A stretch of 64,000 bases of DNA, from NCBI GenBank assembly GCA_958445065.1, contig CAUCQW010000003.1, positions 1 through 64,000 on the forward strand, read 5' to 3'. Below the pieces are notes generated by a model. That model was not told the DNA's origin. It saw nothing but the letters and a program-made list of their open reading frames with translations, and made no database searches. The position numbers were made by a program, and so were the translations under genes. The stretch comes from an uncultured Collinsella sp. (GTDB lineage: Bacteria > Actinomycetota > Coriobacteriia > Coriobacteriales > Coriobacteriaceae). This document shows, in pieces, positions 1 to 9,085 of this stretch (its first letter is position 1; every line of letters starts with the position of its first letter).

Positions 1-668
1 TCAATCGCCACCTGGGGCTCGTCGTCAAAGTTGGGGACGCCCTGGGGCTCGGTGGAAACGGGCTCGGCGGTCGCATCGGCAACGGGCTCGGCGTCAACCG
101 GCACATCGCCCTCGTCAGCGCCCTCGTCCTCGGCAGTATCTTCGCCGTTCGCAGCGGCGACGGCCTCGTGAGGATCCTTGCCCTCGGCCTCGGCGCGCAT
201 GCCCAGCACCAGGTTGCGTAGGCCCGCGACCGTGCCTTCCACGTCGGGGGCAGGCTGGTCGGCGTGCAGGTACGCCCAGTCCATCATAAAGGTGGCCGAC
301 GACAGCGCACCGATGGCCAGTGCGTCATCGGGGCACGAAAGCTCGACCTCAAAGACACGCTCGTCATGCTCGCTTACGCGCGTGCGGCCGCACGAGATGC
401 TACCGGCAAGACCGGTCTCGTTCATGAGCTCAACCGTCACATGCTCCAGCAGGTGGCATAGCTCGGTCTGACCCATGCAGTCCTGGAACTCGCGGCCGGA
501 ATCGCCCAGGCACAGGTGCTTGGCAATCGCCGGCACCAGGTAGTACACGCGCGCCGTGGCCTCGATATCCTCCGAGGTCATGAGCGGCATGCCGGGGTTC
601 ACCAGCACGTGCGCGCAGATCTTGTCCTCGCTGACGGTGACCTTAAGGATGTTGAACAGGCCTGCCAT
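1..668 (-). CDS. Hypothetical protein with cyanophycin-synthetase-like N-terminal segment (3' end outside window)
   Basis: The gene starts at ATG 668 behind a good ribosome site (AGGGGAG) and runs off the left edge after 222 codons, so it is partial at its C-terminus. The protein begins MAGLFNILKV. Around residues 70-85 it carries the segment HLLEHVTVELMNETG, which resembles the conserved H-x-LEHV-x-ELQ stretch in the N-terminal domain of cyanophycin synthetase CphA. No ATP-grasp or Mur-ligase domain is visible in what remains. From about residue 160 the sequence becomes acidic and rich in Ala, Glu, Asp and Pro, like a linker. It lies 24 bp downstream of the CorC-like gene, probably in one transcript. 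The function is unknown and the resemblance is weak. Confidence 0.75.
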   Translation of the reverse strand, partial: MAGLFNILKVTVSEDKICAHVLVNPGMPLMTSEDIEATARVYYLVPAIAKHLCLGDSGREFQDCMGQTELCHLLEHVTVELMNETGLAGSISCGRTRVSEHDERVFEVELSCPDDALAIGALSSATFMMDWAYLHADQPAPDVEGTVAGLRNLVLGMRAEAEGKDPHEAVAAANGEDTAEDEGADEGDVPVDAEPVADATAEPVSTEPQGVPNFDDEPQVAI

Positions 669-692
669 AACTCTCCCCTACTCTTCCTTGTC

Positions 693-2066
693 CTACTCGT
701 CGCCGTCGTGCGGATTCGCGGAACCCGCACCCGACGTCGTCGGCTCGTCTACCGAAGACTCGGAATCCTTCTTATCGGTTTCGGCCGGAGCGATCACGCG
801 AATGAGCGAGATGCGCTGGCCACGCATCGACTGCACTTTAAACTTGTACCCCGCGACCTCAAACACCTCTCCGATGTCGGGCACCGAGTCGCAAAGCTCC
901 AAAATCCAGCCGGCGATGGTCTCATAATCATCGCTTTCCTCGAGCGGCCAACCAAGCTCAATCGCGTCATCGCACGAAAAACGCCCATCGACGAGCCACT
1001 CGCGGCGCGAAAGGCGCGTGAGGTACTTGTTGTCGGGGTCGAACTCGTCCTCGATCTCGCCCACGATCTCCTCGACGATGTCCTCGATGGTGATGATGCC
1101 GGCCGTGCCGCCGTACTCATCCACGACGACCACGATCTGGTCGTGCGAGGTCTGCATCTCGGACAGCAGCGGCAGGATGTCCTTGGTGTCGGGCACAAAG
1201 GTGGCGTCGCGCAAAAAGCCGGCGATGGGCTGGTCGCCCTTGCCGTCGAGCGCGGGCTGGATCAGGTCCTTGATGTGCGCAATGCCCGCGACGTTGTCGG
1301 GATCCTCGTGATAGACGGGGATGCGGCTAAAGCCGGTCTGGCGCATGGTAGACAGCACGTCGGCGACCGTCTCGTCGTCCTCGCACATGGTGGTGTCCAC
1401 GCGCGGCACCATGACCTCGCGGGCAACGGTGTCGCCCAGGTCGAAGATCTCGTGGATCATACGCTTTTCCTCGTCGAGCAGGTCGTCCTGCTCCGAGACC
1501 ATGTACTTGATCTCTTCTTCCGAGACGTTCTGCCGGTCGTCGGCGCTCTTGATGCGCAGAATGCGGGCCAGGCCATCGGAGCAAGCGCCAGTCAGCCACA
1601 CGAGCGGACGGGCGATCTTTTGGAAAAACGACAACGGTCCCACGACCTGCTTGGACACGCCCTCGGCATTGGCCAGGCCGATGCGCTTGGGGACGAGCTC
1701 GCCGATCACGATGGACACGAAGGCGACCGCGACGGTGATGATGACCGGCGCCAGGCCGCGCGCGATGGCGGAGAGCGGCGCGATGCCAAAGCTCATGAGC
1801 CACGTGGCGAGCGGGTCGGACAGGCTCGTCGAGGCAACGGCGGACGAGGCGAAGCCCACGAGCGTGATGGCGACCTGGATGGTGGCGAGCAGCTGGTCGG
1901 AGTCGGCAGCCAGCTTAATGGCACGCTCGGCGCGCTTGTCGCCTTCCTCGGCCTCATGCTCCAGCACGGCGCGCTTGGCCGTGGTGAGCGCCATCTCGGA
2001 CATAGAGAAGTAGCCGTTGATGAGGGTCAAAACGAGGGTGGTGATAAGGGAGATGGTTATGTCCAT
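693..2066 (-). CDS. CNNM/CorC-HlyC family membrane protein (DUF21 + CBS pair + CorC_HlyC)
   Basis: A 457-residue protein with the standard domain order of the CorC/YhdP/TlyC family. An N-terminal DUF21 membrane domain (about residues 3-190, several hydrophobic helices including GYFSMSEMALTTAKR) is followed by a CBS pair (about 205-330, with REVMVPRVD and VVVDEYGGTAGIITIEDI). A C-terminal CorC_HlyC domain (about 350-430) completes it. Family members are implicated in Mg/Co ion homeostasis or efflux in the cytoplasmic membrane; the substrate here is not determinable. An upstream in-frame ATG at 2132 exists, but the leader it adds is not family-like. The ATG at 2066 starts directly at the membrane domain and is preferred, although its ribosome site (GGAGG) is about 15 nt away. 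Confidence 0.9.
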   Translation of the reverse strand: MDITISLITTLVLTLINGYFSMSEMALTTAKRAVLEHEAEEGDKRAERAIKLAADSDQLLATIQVAITLVGFASSAVASTSLSDPLATWLMSFGIAPLSAIARGLAPVIITVAVAFVSIVIGELVPKRIGLANAEGVSKQVVGPLSFFQKIARPLVWLTGACSDGLARILRIKSADDRQNVSEEEIKYMVSEQDDLLDEEKRMIHEIFDLGDTVAREVMVPRVDTTMCEDDETVADVLSTMRQTGFSRIPVYHEDPDNVAGIAHIKDLIQPALDGKGDQPIAGFLRDATFVPDTKDILPLLSEMQTSHDQIVVVVDEYGGTAGIITIEDIVEEIVGEIEDEFDPDNKYLTRLSRREWLVDGRFSCDDAIELGWPLEESDDYETIAGWILELCDSVPDIGEVFEVAGYKFKVQSMRGQRISLIRVIAPAETDKKDSESSVDEPTTSGAGSANPHDGDE

Positions 2067-2174
2067 CGGGAGTTTCTCGAACCTCCAAGATTCGGGACGT
2101 TGGGTAGTAAGCGTAGGTGACGGATAGGGCAATTGCGCCGGTCGCCCGTGGAAGCGAGGGCATGGGCGCGGTCG

Positions 2175-2858
2175 CTAGATTACGAAGAGGATCACCGCCA
2201 TGAACTGGAAGATGCTGCCGGCGAGCACCCACAAGTGGAAAATACTGTGCAGATAGCGCACGTTTTTGGCGATATAGAACGGCACGCCCGCGGTGTAGCA
2301 CACGCCGCCGACGGCGAGCAGGGCAAGTGCCACGGGGTTGAGCAGTGCCACAAGTTCGGGCAGCTTAAAGACAACGAGCCAGCCCATCAGCAAGTAGACC
2401 AGGCCACTTACCCAGTGCGGTTGACGTTCGCGCATAAAGCACTCGAGGGCGATGCCGATAATGGCGATGGCCCATACGGCAAAGAACAGCGCAGGGCCGC
2501 CGTCGTTTGCGAGCGTGATGAGGCAAAACGGCGTATAGCTGCCGGCAATAAGCAAGTAGATGCAGCTGTGGTCGATGATGCGAAACACGCGCTTGGCGCG
2601 CGCGGGCTGAATCGCGTGGTAGAGCGTGGAGGCTAGGTATTCGAGGATAATGCTGACGCCATAGACAATTGCCGCAGCCATGTGGGCCGGGCCTCCGCCG
2701 CGCAGGGCAGCGAATACAATCAGGAGCACCAGGCCCGCGATACCCAGCAGACAGCCGACACCATGGGTGACGGAGTTCATGATCTCCTCACCCACCGTGT
2801 AGTGTGGAACGGCCGCGGTCTTGGGTCGCGGCTTAGAACTGTCGCTCGAATCGGACAT
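2175..2858 (-). CDS. Hemolysin III / PAQR family membrane protein
   Basis: A 227-residue polytopic membrane protein of the hemolysin-III (YqfA, PAQR) family. It shows the typical early motif NSVTHGVG (about residues 30-38), a conserved EYLASTLYHA segment in the third helix, DHSCIYLLIAGSYTPF, and a late H-x3-H-like stretch near the end (HSIFHLW). Seven hydrophobic segments fill most of the length. The ATG at 2858 is chosen because a GGAGG sits about 11 nt upstream; a TTG slightly upstream would place that site inside the gene. The biochemical role of bacterial members is not settled. It is transcribed toward the CorC-like gene with a 108-bp gap. Confidence 0.88.
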   Translation of the reverse strand: MSDSSDSSKPRPKTAAVPHYTVGEEIMNSVTHGVGCLLGIAGLVLLIVFAALRGGGPAHMAAAIVYGVSIILEYLASTLYHAIQPARAKRVFRIIDHSCIYLLIAGSYTPFCLITLANDGGPALFFAVWAIAIIGIALECFMRERQPHWVSGLVYLLMGWLVVFKLPELVALLNPVALALLAVGGVCYTAGVPFYIAKNVRYLHSIFHLWVLAGSIFQFMAVILFVI

Positions 2859-2965
2859 GCCGGTTACATCCTCCAACGTAAAGAGTTCTCAACACTATAT
2901 CAAAGCGTCTGGGTGCGTGCGAAATTTGCACCATACGTGACCCTTTGTTTACCCATTCTTTGCCT

Positions 2966-3024
2966 GTTGACGCATCAACGGTGAACGTCCATAATGCGCT
3001 TGCATTAAATGTTGATGTATTAAC
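2966..3024 (+). promoter_or_regulatory. Promoter with two related palindromes upstream of the alpha/beta hydrolase gene
   Basis: A near-consensus promoter is visible: TTGACG (2967-2972), a 17-bp spacer and CATAAT (2990-2995). A 14-bp palindrome GTTGACGCATCAAC (2966-2979) covers the -35 box, and a related GTTGATGTATTAAC (3011-3024) lies downstream of the start point, 45 bp centre to centre. The arrangement looks like a repressor operator pair. No regulator gene of an obvious matching type is adjacent. Confidence 0.6.
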
Positions 3025-3044
3025 ATCTTTAAGGAGAACCGTAA

Positions 3045-4010
3045 ATGCCTCAAAGCGCACGCCCCCATCGAAAGTTCAAGATAGCCGGCATTGTTACGTT
3101 GGTAGTCGTTGTCGCGCTGCTGGGGTTTGCCGGCAACTTTCTGTTTGACTTCGCGCTGAATCCCCGCGCGCCATACACCATGAAGATGATGCAGGACGGC
3201 AAGGACGCCGAAAAGGGCGAGCAGATTGACGCCGAGGAGGGCGAGGCACGGGCGTGGTTTAAGGAAAACCGCGAGAGCAGCAGCCTCACCGCAGATGACG
3301 GGACCGAGCTTGCCGCCTGGTATTATGCTGCGTCGGAGAGCACGCACGACTACGCCGTCTGCCTGCATGGATATACCAACGAGCCCATCGGTATGGCCCG
3401 ATACGTCAAGCGATTCCACGACCGCGGCATGAACGTACTCGCACCCGCCGCCCGCGCCCACGAGCGTTCCGGCGGTGACTACATCGGCATGGGCTGGCCC
3501 GAGCGACTCGATGTCGTCGCGTGGATCGGGCGGATTGTTGCGGCCGATCCCAAGGCGCGCATCCTGGTCTTTGGCGAGTCGATGGGCGCGGCGACTGCCA
3601 TGAACGTAGCGGGGGAATCTCTGCCCGCAAATGTGAAATGCATTATCGAGGACTGCGGCTATACAAGCGTTTGGGACGAGTTTTCCCTGCAGCTCAAGGA
3701 TGTATTTGGCCTGCCCAGTTTTCCCTTGCTCGATGTAGCAAACTTGGTGTGCAACGTGCGCGCGGGCTACGACTTTCATAAGGCGAGCAGTGTGGAGCAA
3801 CTCAAACACGCGACGGTTCCCATGTTGTTCATCCACGGCGACCAGGACACCTTTGTGCCGTACGACATGCTCGACCAAAACTACGACGTGTGCGCCAGCA
3901 AGGTCAAGCAAAAGCTCACCATCCATGGCGCCACCCACGCCAAGAGCGCGCAAGTTGACCCCGAGCTCTACTGGAATACGGTCGACGAGTTCCTCGACAA
4001 GAATTTTTAA
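3045..4010 (+). CDS. Membrane-anchored alpha/beta hydrolase (serine hydrolase, S33-like)
   Basis: A 321-residue alpha/beta-hydrolase. One N-terminal hydrophobic segment (about residues 12-36) suggests a signal anchor with the catalytic domain outside the membrane. The nucleophile elbow is GESMG with Ser179; the likely acid is Asp267 in HGDQDTF and the likely base is His298 in GATHAKS. The oxyanion-type segment CLHGYTNEP is near residue 107. It resembles the YqkD/BAAT-like hydrolases whose substrates are unknown. The start at 3045 follows AAGGAG at ideal distance. It is a single-gene unit with its own promoter and the bidirectional terminator at 4056-4094. Confidence 0.88.
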   Translation: MPQSARPHRKFKIAGIVTLVVVVALLGFAGNFLFDFALNPRAPYTMKMMQDGKDAEKGEQIDAEEGEARAWFKENRESSSLTADDGTELAAWYYAASESTHDYAVCLHGYTNEPIGMARYVKRFHDRGMNVLAPAARAHERSGGDYIGMGWPERLDVVAWIGRIVAADPKARILVFGESMGAATAMNVAGESLPANVKCIIEDCGYTSVWDEFSLQLKDVFGLPSFPLLDVANLVCNVRAGYDFHKASSVEQLKHATVPMLFIHGDQDTFVPYDMLDQNYDVCASKVKQKLTIHGATHAKSAQVDPELYWNTVDEFLDKNF

Positions 4011-4055
4011 GCAAATAGTACGGTTTACTGGTCTATCTGGCCCCTAGCACTTCCA

Positions 4056-4094
4056 AAAAGCCGCCCGTGGGCGCTGTGCTCACGGGCGGTTTTT
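4056..4094. terminator. Bidirectional rho-independent terminator
   Basis: A 9-bp GC stem CCGCCCGTG / CACGGGCGG (4061-4069 with 4081-4089) is flanked by an A-tract on the left and TTTTT on the right. It can end both the hydrolase gene and the convergent DUF362 gene. Confidence 0.85.
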
Positions 4095-4141
4095 ACTAAC
4101 GTTGCGCTACAAAAGCGCTTGATATGTCCAATAGCTAGGCG

Positions 4142-5347
4142 CTATTTGACCTCGATGAGCTCGTACTCGCTCGTGCCCAGGCCAATCTTCTCGGCATGCG
4201 CGATGCACGCGCGCCAGTCGGTGTCGGGATGCGTGATGCAGAAGGGATCCTTGGCCTGCTCGCCCTCCAGATGCTCGTGATTATGCTCCATCTTGGCCGC
4301 GCTGTCGGTAAGCTCGGTGTTAGGCAGCGGCTCGGACGCCAGGACGGCGTCGGCGCAGGCCTGGTCGATGGCGACCGGGTCGAAGCTCGCGAACATGCCG
4401 ATGTCGTTGACGATAGGCGTGTCATTCTCGGGATGGCAGTCGCAGTTGGGGCTGATGTCCATGGCGAGCGAGATGTGGAAGCTCGGGCGGCCGTCGACGA
4501 TGGCCTTGGTGTACTCAGCGATCTTGTAGTTGAGTACGTCGGCCGCGGCATCATAGTCGGGCTTGATGCAGTCCTGGTTGCACGCCGCAATGCAGCGTCC
4601 GCAGCCCACGCAGCGATCGTGGTCGATGGCAGCCACATGAACCGTGCGAGTGCTGCCGTTGGCAAGCTCGCGCTCACGCGTACCGTCAAACGTGATGGCG
4701 CTGTGCGCGCATATCTTCTCGCAGGCACGGCAGCCAACGCAGTTGGTGGTATCGACGCTCGGCTTGCCAGCGGCGTGCTGCTCCATCTTGCCGGCACGGC
4801 TACCGCCGCCCATACCCAGGTTCTTCATGGCGCCGCCAAAGCCGGCCTGCTCATGGCCCTTAAAGTGGGTGAGGCTAATCACGATGTCGGCATCCATGAG
4901 TGCCTGGCCGATCTTTGCCTCGCGCACGTACTCGCCGCCCTCGACCGGGACGAGCGCCTCGTCGGTGCCCTTGAGGCCGTCGGCGATGATGATCTGGCAG
5001 CCCGTGGCGTACGGGGTAAAGCCGTTCTGGTAGGCGGTGTCGATGTGCTCGAGCGCATTTTTGCGGCTACCCACATAGAGCGTGTTGCAGTCGGTAAGGA
5101 AGGGCTTGCCGCCCAGCTCCTTCACGACGTCCGCGACGGCTCGGGCGTAGTTGGGGCGCAAAAAGCTCAGGTTGCCCAGCTCACCAAAGTGAATCTTGAT
5201 GGCGACAAACTTGTTCTCAAAGTCGATCCGCTCGATACCAGCGCGGCGGATGAGGCGCTTGAGCTTGTCGAGCTGGCTCTCGCGAGCATGCGTGCGCAGG
5301 TTGGTGAAGTACACCTTTGCCGGTGCTGCGGGTGCGGTTGCGGTCAT
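4142..5347 (-). CDS. DUF362 domain protein with two [4Fe-4S] ferredoxin motifs
   Basis: A 401-residue cytoplasmic protein. The N-terminal two thirds and C-terminus form a DUF362 domain (FVAIKIHFGELGN near residues 47-59, FKGHEQAGFGGAMKNLGMG near 162-180). Two ferredoxin motifs are inserted: C203-x2-C206-x2-C209-x3-C213 and C246-x2-C249-x2-C252-x3-C256. Members are annotated as iron-sulfur electron carriers in anaerobes with no firmly assigned substrate. It has no co-directional neighbour in close contact, so it probably forms its own unit. It could donate or accept electrons alongside the ferredoxin-dependent enzymes in this window, but that is inference. Confidence 0.88.
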   Translation of the reverse strand: MTATAPAAPAKVYFTNLRTHARESQLDKLKRLIRRAGIERIDFENKFVAIKIHFGELGNLSFLRPNYARAVADVVKELGGKPFLTDCNTLYVGSRKNALEHIDTAYQNGFTPYATGCQIIIADGLKGTDEALVPVEGGEYVREAKIGQALMDADIVISLTHFKGHEQAGFGGAMKNLGMGGGSRAGKMEQHAAGKPSVDTTNCVGCRACEKICAHSAITFDGTRERELANGSTRTVHVAAIDHDRCVGCGRCIAACNQDCIKPDYDAAADVLNYKIAEYTKAIVDGRPSFHISLAMDISPNCDCHPENDTPIVNDIGMFASFDPVAIDQACADAVLASEPLPNTELTDSAAKMEHNHEHLEGEQAKDPFCITHPDTDWRACIAHAEKIGLGTSEYELIEVK

Positions 5348-5433
5348 AGATCTATCCCCTCGGTCTATATGGCGTTACAGACATAGAGGATGGTACCCGT
5401 TGAAGTGGGGTTGAAGTCAAGCACAACGCCGAG

Positions 5434-5517
5434 TCGCTAGGCACTCATTGGGGACAGACTTAAATGAGTGCTTGCCGCCCGGCCAGCGAATCGGCAAAGA
5501 CTGTCCCCGATGACTAC
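5434..5517. repeat. GGGGACAGACTTAAATGA-type palindrome, degenerate copy
   Basis: The left half (CACTCATTGGGGACAGACTT, 5442-5461) matches the elements at 8998-9079 and 57769-57841. The right half (about 5494-5517, AAGACTGTCCCCGATGACTA) is diverged. It abuts the stop codon of the ABC permease gene. Confidence 0.7.
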
Positions 5518-8180
5518 TCCTGCACCTTGAGGGCTTCGGCCAGGCTGACGCGCTTGATGGAGCGCGTGTGCAGCAGCGCCACGACCAGGTAGGTCGCAAA
5601 GCCGATTCCTACGCACGCCGCCATGGACCAAGCGGGCACATAGATCTCGATATTGCCGTTATAGGCGAGCAGCATCGAACGGAAGATGGCCGTGAGCGAG
5701 CCAATAATGACCGGCAGGCTCAGCACGAGCGACGCCACCACGCACAGCGTGATCGAGCGGATGTACAAATGCGAGATCTCGCTCTCGCGATAGCCAAAGA
5801 CCTTCATGTAGCTAATCGAACGGGCGCTGTGGTCGATCACAGCCTTGGTCAGCAGGTACATAAACAGCAGGAAGATGAACACCGCAAGTCCAACCATCAT
5901 GCCGATCATTTTGCTCATCATGCCGATGAACTGGTCGCCCACGGCGCGCATGTCGTCGGGCGTGGTGTCGCCGGCAAAGTAACGAGCATCGAGGTCGAGC
6001 TTCTTGTTGCTCGCATAGCCGTTAAAGTAGGTGGCGTCGTTGTCGAACAGCTCGTTAAAGTCGTCGATGCTCATATAGACATTCATATCCGACTTGGAGC
6101 CCCAGGCACAGTCCTTGCCCGCGTACTCAAAGGAATAATGCTCGCCCTCGTACTTGTCGCTGAGCGTGACCTTCTGGCCCTCGCTCCAGCCGAACTTGTC
6201 GAGCAAGCCACCGCCAAAGACGACGCGTCCGTCGCCGACGTTGAGGTCTTTCCAATAGCGCGAGTCGGATGAAATGCCGTAGACGGAAATCGTCTCCTCG
6301 CCATTTCCATCGCCGCGGTCGTATTGCAGCTGGTAGACGGCGTATTTCTCGGCCTGCGCGATTGCGCTTGCACCATTGTCGATCGTATTGACCGGGTGGA
6401 TATCGTCGTTGTCAGCGTCAATCTTAGAGGCCTTGTCGATCAGGTCGATAGCCTCGTCGCGGTTGCAGCCGAGGGCATCGGCAAGGTCATCGAGGCGCGC
6501 ATAAAGCGCATCCTTCTTGTCCTGGACCTTGGCAAGCGCATCCTGCGCCGCGGTCAGGCTCTCGGCAGACGGAGATGCGGTCGCGGCATCGGCTGCCGCC
6601 TGCGCCGCATCGGCCGCGTCGTCAAGCTCGTCATCGGCATCCTGAGCGGCGGAAAGCAGCGCGCCGTCAACCGACTGCAAGCGCTCGAGTGCCGACCACT
6701 GCTCGCGCACCTCGGCGGTGCCCTCGAGCTCCAGCGGAGCCTTGAGCGTGTACTGGTGCTCGGCGACCAGGCTCGTCTCGAGGTTGTCCGCGTAGTGCGT
6801 CATCGTGGGCAGAATCGCCAGGCCAAAGAGCAGCAGCAGCGAGGCGAACGCAATGCCCACGAAGAGCGTGGCGAAGTTGCCCAGGTTGCGCAGGAAGATA
6901 CGCAGGCGGAAGCGCGAGACAAAGCCCATTCGCTCCGGCAGCTGCAGGCCACGCTTGGTACCCGATTTACCGCTCGCCTCGTGACGAAGGAACTGCAACG
7001 GCGTCTTGCCCATTTTGCGAAGCAGGCCCACCAGCGTGATGAGAATGAGCGCGGCGGCAGGAACCACGGCGCACTTCACAAAGATCTCCCAGCTCCAATA
7101 CACCTGGAAGGGCGGCAGGCTGTACGAACCGTAATAGAGGCTGCGCATGGGCTCGGTAAAGAACACAACGCCGAGCGCAGTGCCCAAAAGCGCCGCGACC
7201 ACGCCCACGATGGCGGGAAGTGCCAGGTAGTGCAGGACGATCTCCCGACGGCGATAACCGCTGGCGAGCAGCGTGCCGATGATGGCACTCTCCTCCTCGA
7301 TGGTGGCGTCGGTAAGGACCACAAAGACAAACGCCATGATCACGATGATGATGTCGAGCAACGTCGTCCACATCATGGAGTCGCCGTCCACGTCGTCGCG
7401 CGCATAGCCAATGCCCTGATTGGAATCGGCATCGATCAGATCGTCCACGCGCGCATCGACATCGGTCAGCGCCTCGACCATATCCTGCTCCGCATCGATG
7501 CGATCCGCAGTAGAGAGGTCGCGGTCGGTAAAGGTAAAGGAGTAGGTGTAGGCAGGCGCGCCGCCGGCATCCTCGAGCGCGGCAAAGCCGGCGTCGGTGA
7601 CCTCGGCCACGCCATAGGTGATGGTGTTCACCGTAAAGTCCGAATTGTTGAGGAACAGCGCCTGGCTATCGGGCTGGGTCATGATGCCGCAGATGGTGTA
7701 GGTGCGACCCTCGAGCTCGACTTTATCGCCCACGGACAGGTTGTTATTGGTGGCAAAGACACGGTCGATGGCCACCTCGTCGTCCGCCTTGGGTTCCCTG
7801 CCCTCACAGTAGGACGCGATATCGACCTTGGTGCGGTGCGCATAGGTGCGCAGCGTGCGCTTGGTGCCGTCGTCGCCGGCGGTCTTTTTGATGATGGCGT
7901 CGATGGAGAAATTCTTGTAGAGCGTGACGCCGCCGACGTCGTCTGTCGCGTCCTCGGCTGCCTTGAGCTGGTCTTTGGTGGCCTCGAAGGAGGTGGTCAC
8001 GCGGCCGTCCTCAATCGTGTACGCATCGCGCATGTCGTCGATAAGGCAGCCGATGGAATGCGCCGCAAGCAAAAAGCCCGATGTAAGGGCAATGCTTCCG
8101 CACATAAGCAAAAAGATGCCCAGGTACTTACCGATATTGCGGCGCAGCTCGCGCGGGAGACGTTTTGCGAGAGGTGTCAT
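5514..8180 (-). CDS. ABC transporter permease, FtsX/MacB type, with long extracellular domain
   Basis: An 888-residue permease with two FtsX-like membrane modules. An N-terminal helix (about residues 18-40, KYLGIFLLMCGSIAL) precedes an extracellular domain. A three-helix FtsX block lies near 280-400 (FVFVVLTDATIEEESAIIGTLLASGYRR), then a second extracellular region with an Ala/Asp-rich helical stretch predicted as coiled coil (about 540-600), and a C-terminal FtsX block (YMKVFGYRESEISHLYIRS). An ATG far upstream would overlap the ATPase gene; the ATG at 8180, 8 bp after the ATPase stop, gives a family-like start. Together with the ATPase it forms a two-gene exporter or mechanotransmission-type system. 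The substrate is unknown. Confidence 0.88.
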   Translation of the reverse strand: MTPLAKRLPRELRRNIGKYLGIFLLMCGSIALTSGFLLAAHSIGCLIDDMRDAYTIEDGRVTTSFEATKDQLKAAEDATDDVGGVTLYKNFSIDAIIKKTAGDDGTKRTLRTYAHRTKVDIASYCEGREPKADDEVAIDRVFATNNNLSVGDKVELEGRTYTICGIMTQPDSQALFLNNSDFTVNTITYGVAEVTDAGFAALEDAGGAPAYTYSFTFTDRDLSTADRIDAEQDMVEALTDVDARVDDLIDADSNQGIGYARDDVDGDSMMWTTLLDIIIVIMAFVFVVLTDATIEEESAIIGTLLASGYRRREIVLHYLALPAIVGVVAALLGTALGVVFFTEPMRSLYYGSYSLPPFQVYWSWEIFVKCAVVPAAALILITLVGLLRKMGKTPLQFLRHEASGKSGTKRGLQLPERMGFVSRFRLRIFLRNLGNFATLFVGIAFASLLLLFGLAILPTMTHYADNLETSLVAEHQYTLKAPLELEGTAEVREQWSALERLQSVDGALLSAAQDADDELDDAADAAQAAADAATASPSAESLTAAQDALAKVQDKKDALYARLDDLADALGCNRDEAIDLIDKASKIDADNDDIHPVNTIDNGASAIAQAEKYAVYQLQYDRGDGNGEETISVYGISSDSRYWKDLNVGDGRVVFGGGLLDKFGWSEGQKVTLSDKYEGEHYSFEYAGKDCAWGSKSDMNVYMSIDDFNELFDNDATYFNGYASNKKLDLDARYFAGDTTPDDMRAVGDQFIGMMSKMIGMMVGLAVFIFLLFMYLLTKAVIDHSARSISYMKVFGYRESEISHLYIRSITLCVVASLVLSLPVIIGSLTAIFRSMLLAYNGNIEIYVPAWSMAACVGIGFATYLVVALLHTRSIKRVSLAEALKVQE

Positions 8181-8188
8181 GGCGCCGC

Positions 8189-8902
<714 letters not shown>

Positions 8903-8997
8903 GCTATCCCCCGTTGTTAGCCTTCTGCTACTTTTCTAGGCTAATAGTAAACCCGGGCGAACTATTTTTAAGCGACGTGCGCGATTTTTTCCAAACC

Positions 8998-9079
8998 AGT
9001 CATTGGGTACTCATTGGGGACAGACTTAAATGACTGAAACCACTCATTTAAGTCTGTCCCCAATGAGTACCCAATGACT
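8998..9079. repeat. GGGGACAGACTTAAATGA-type palindrome, 36-bp perfect arms
   Basis: Arms 8998-9033 and 9044-9079 are perfect inverted copies with a 10-nt loop. The element lies between two minus-strand operons and could act as a strong RNA hairpin after the ABC-2 exporter operon's upstream neighbour. The GGGGACAG core is typical of REP sequences mobilised by Y1 (RAYT) transposases. No such transposase gene is in this window. Confidence 0.85.
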
Positions 9080-9085
9080 AGGTGG

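Noticed and set aside
516..2120. Long plus-strand open frame opposite the CorC-like gene
   Set aside because: A high-GC shadow frame: His/Arg/Asp-rich, no domain, and antisense to a clear gene. The same applies to long antisense frames over the permease, ech, folP-folK and surface genes.
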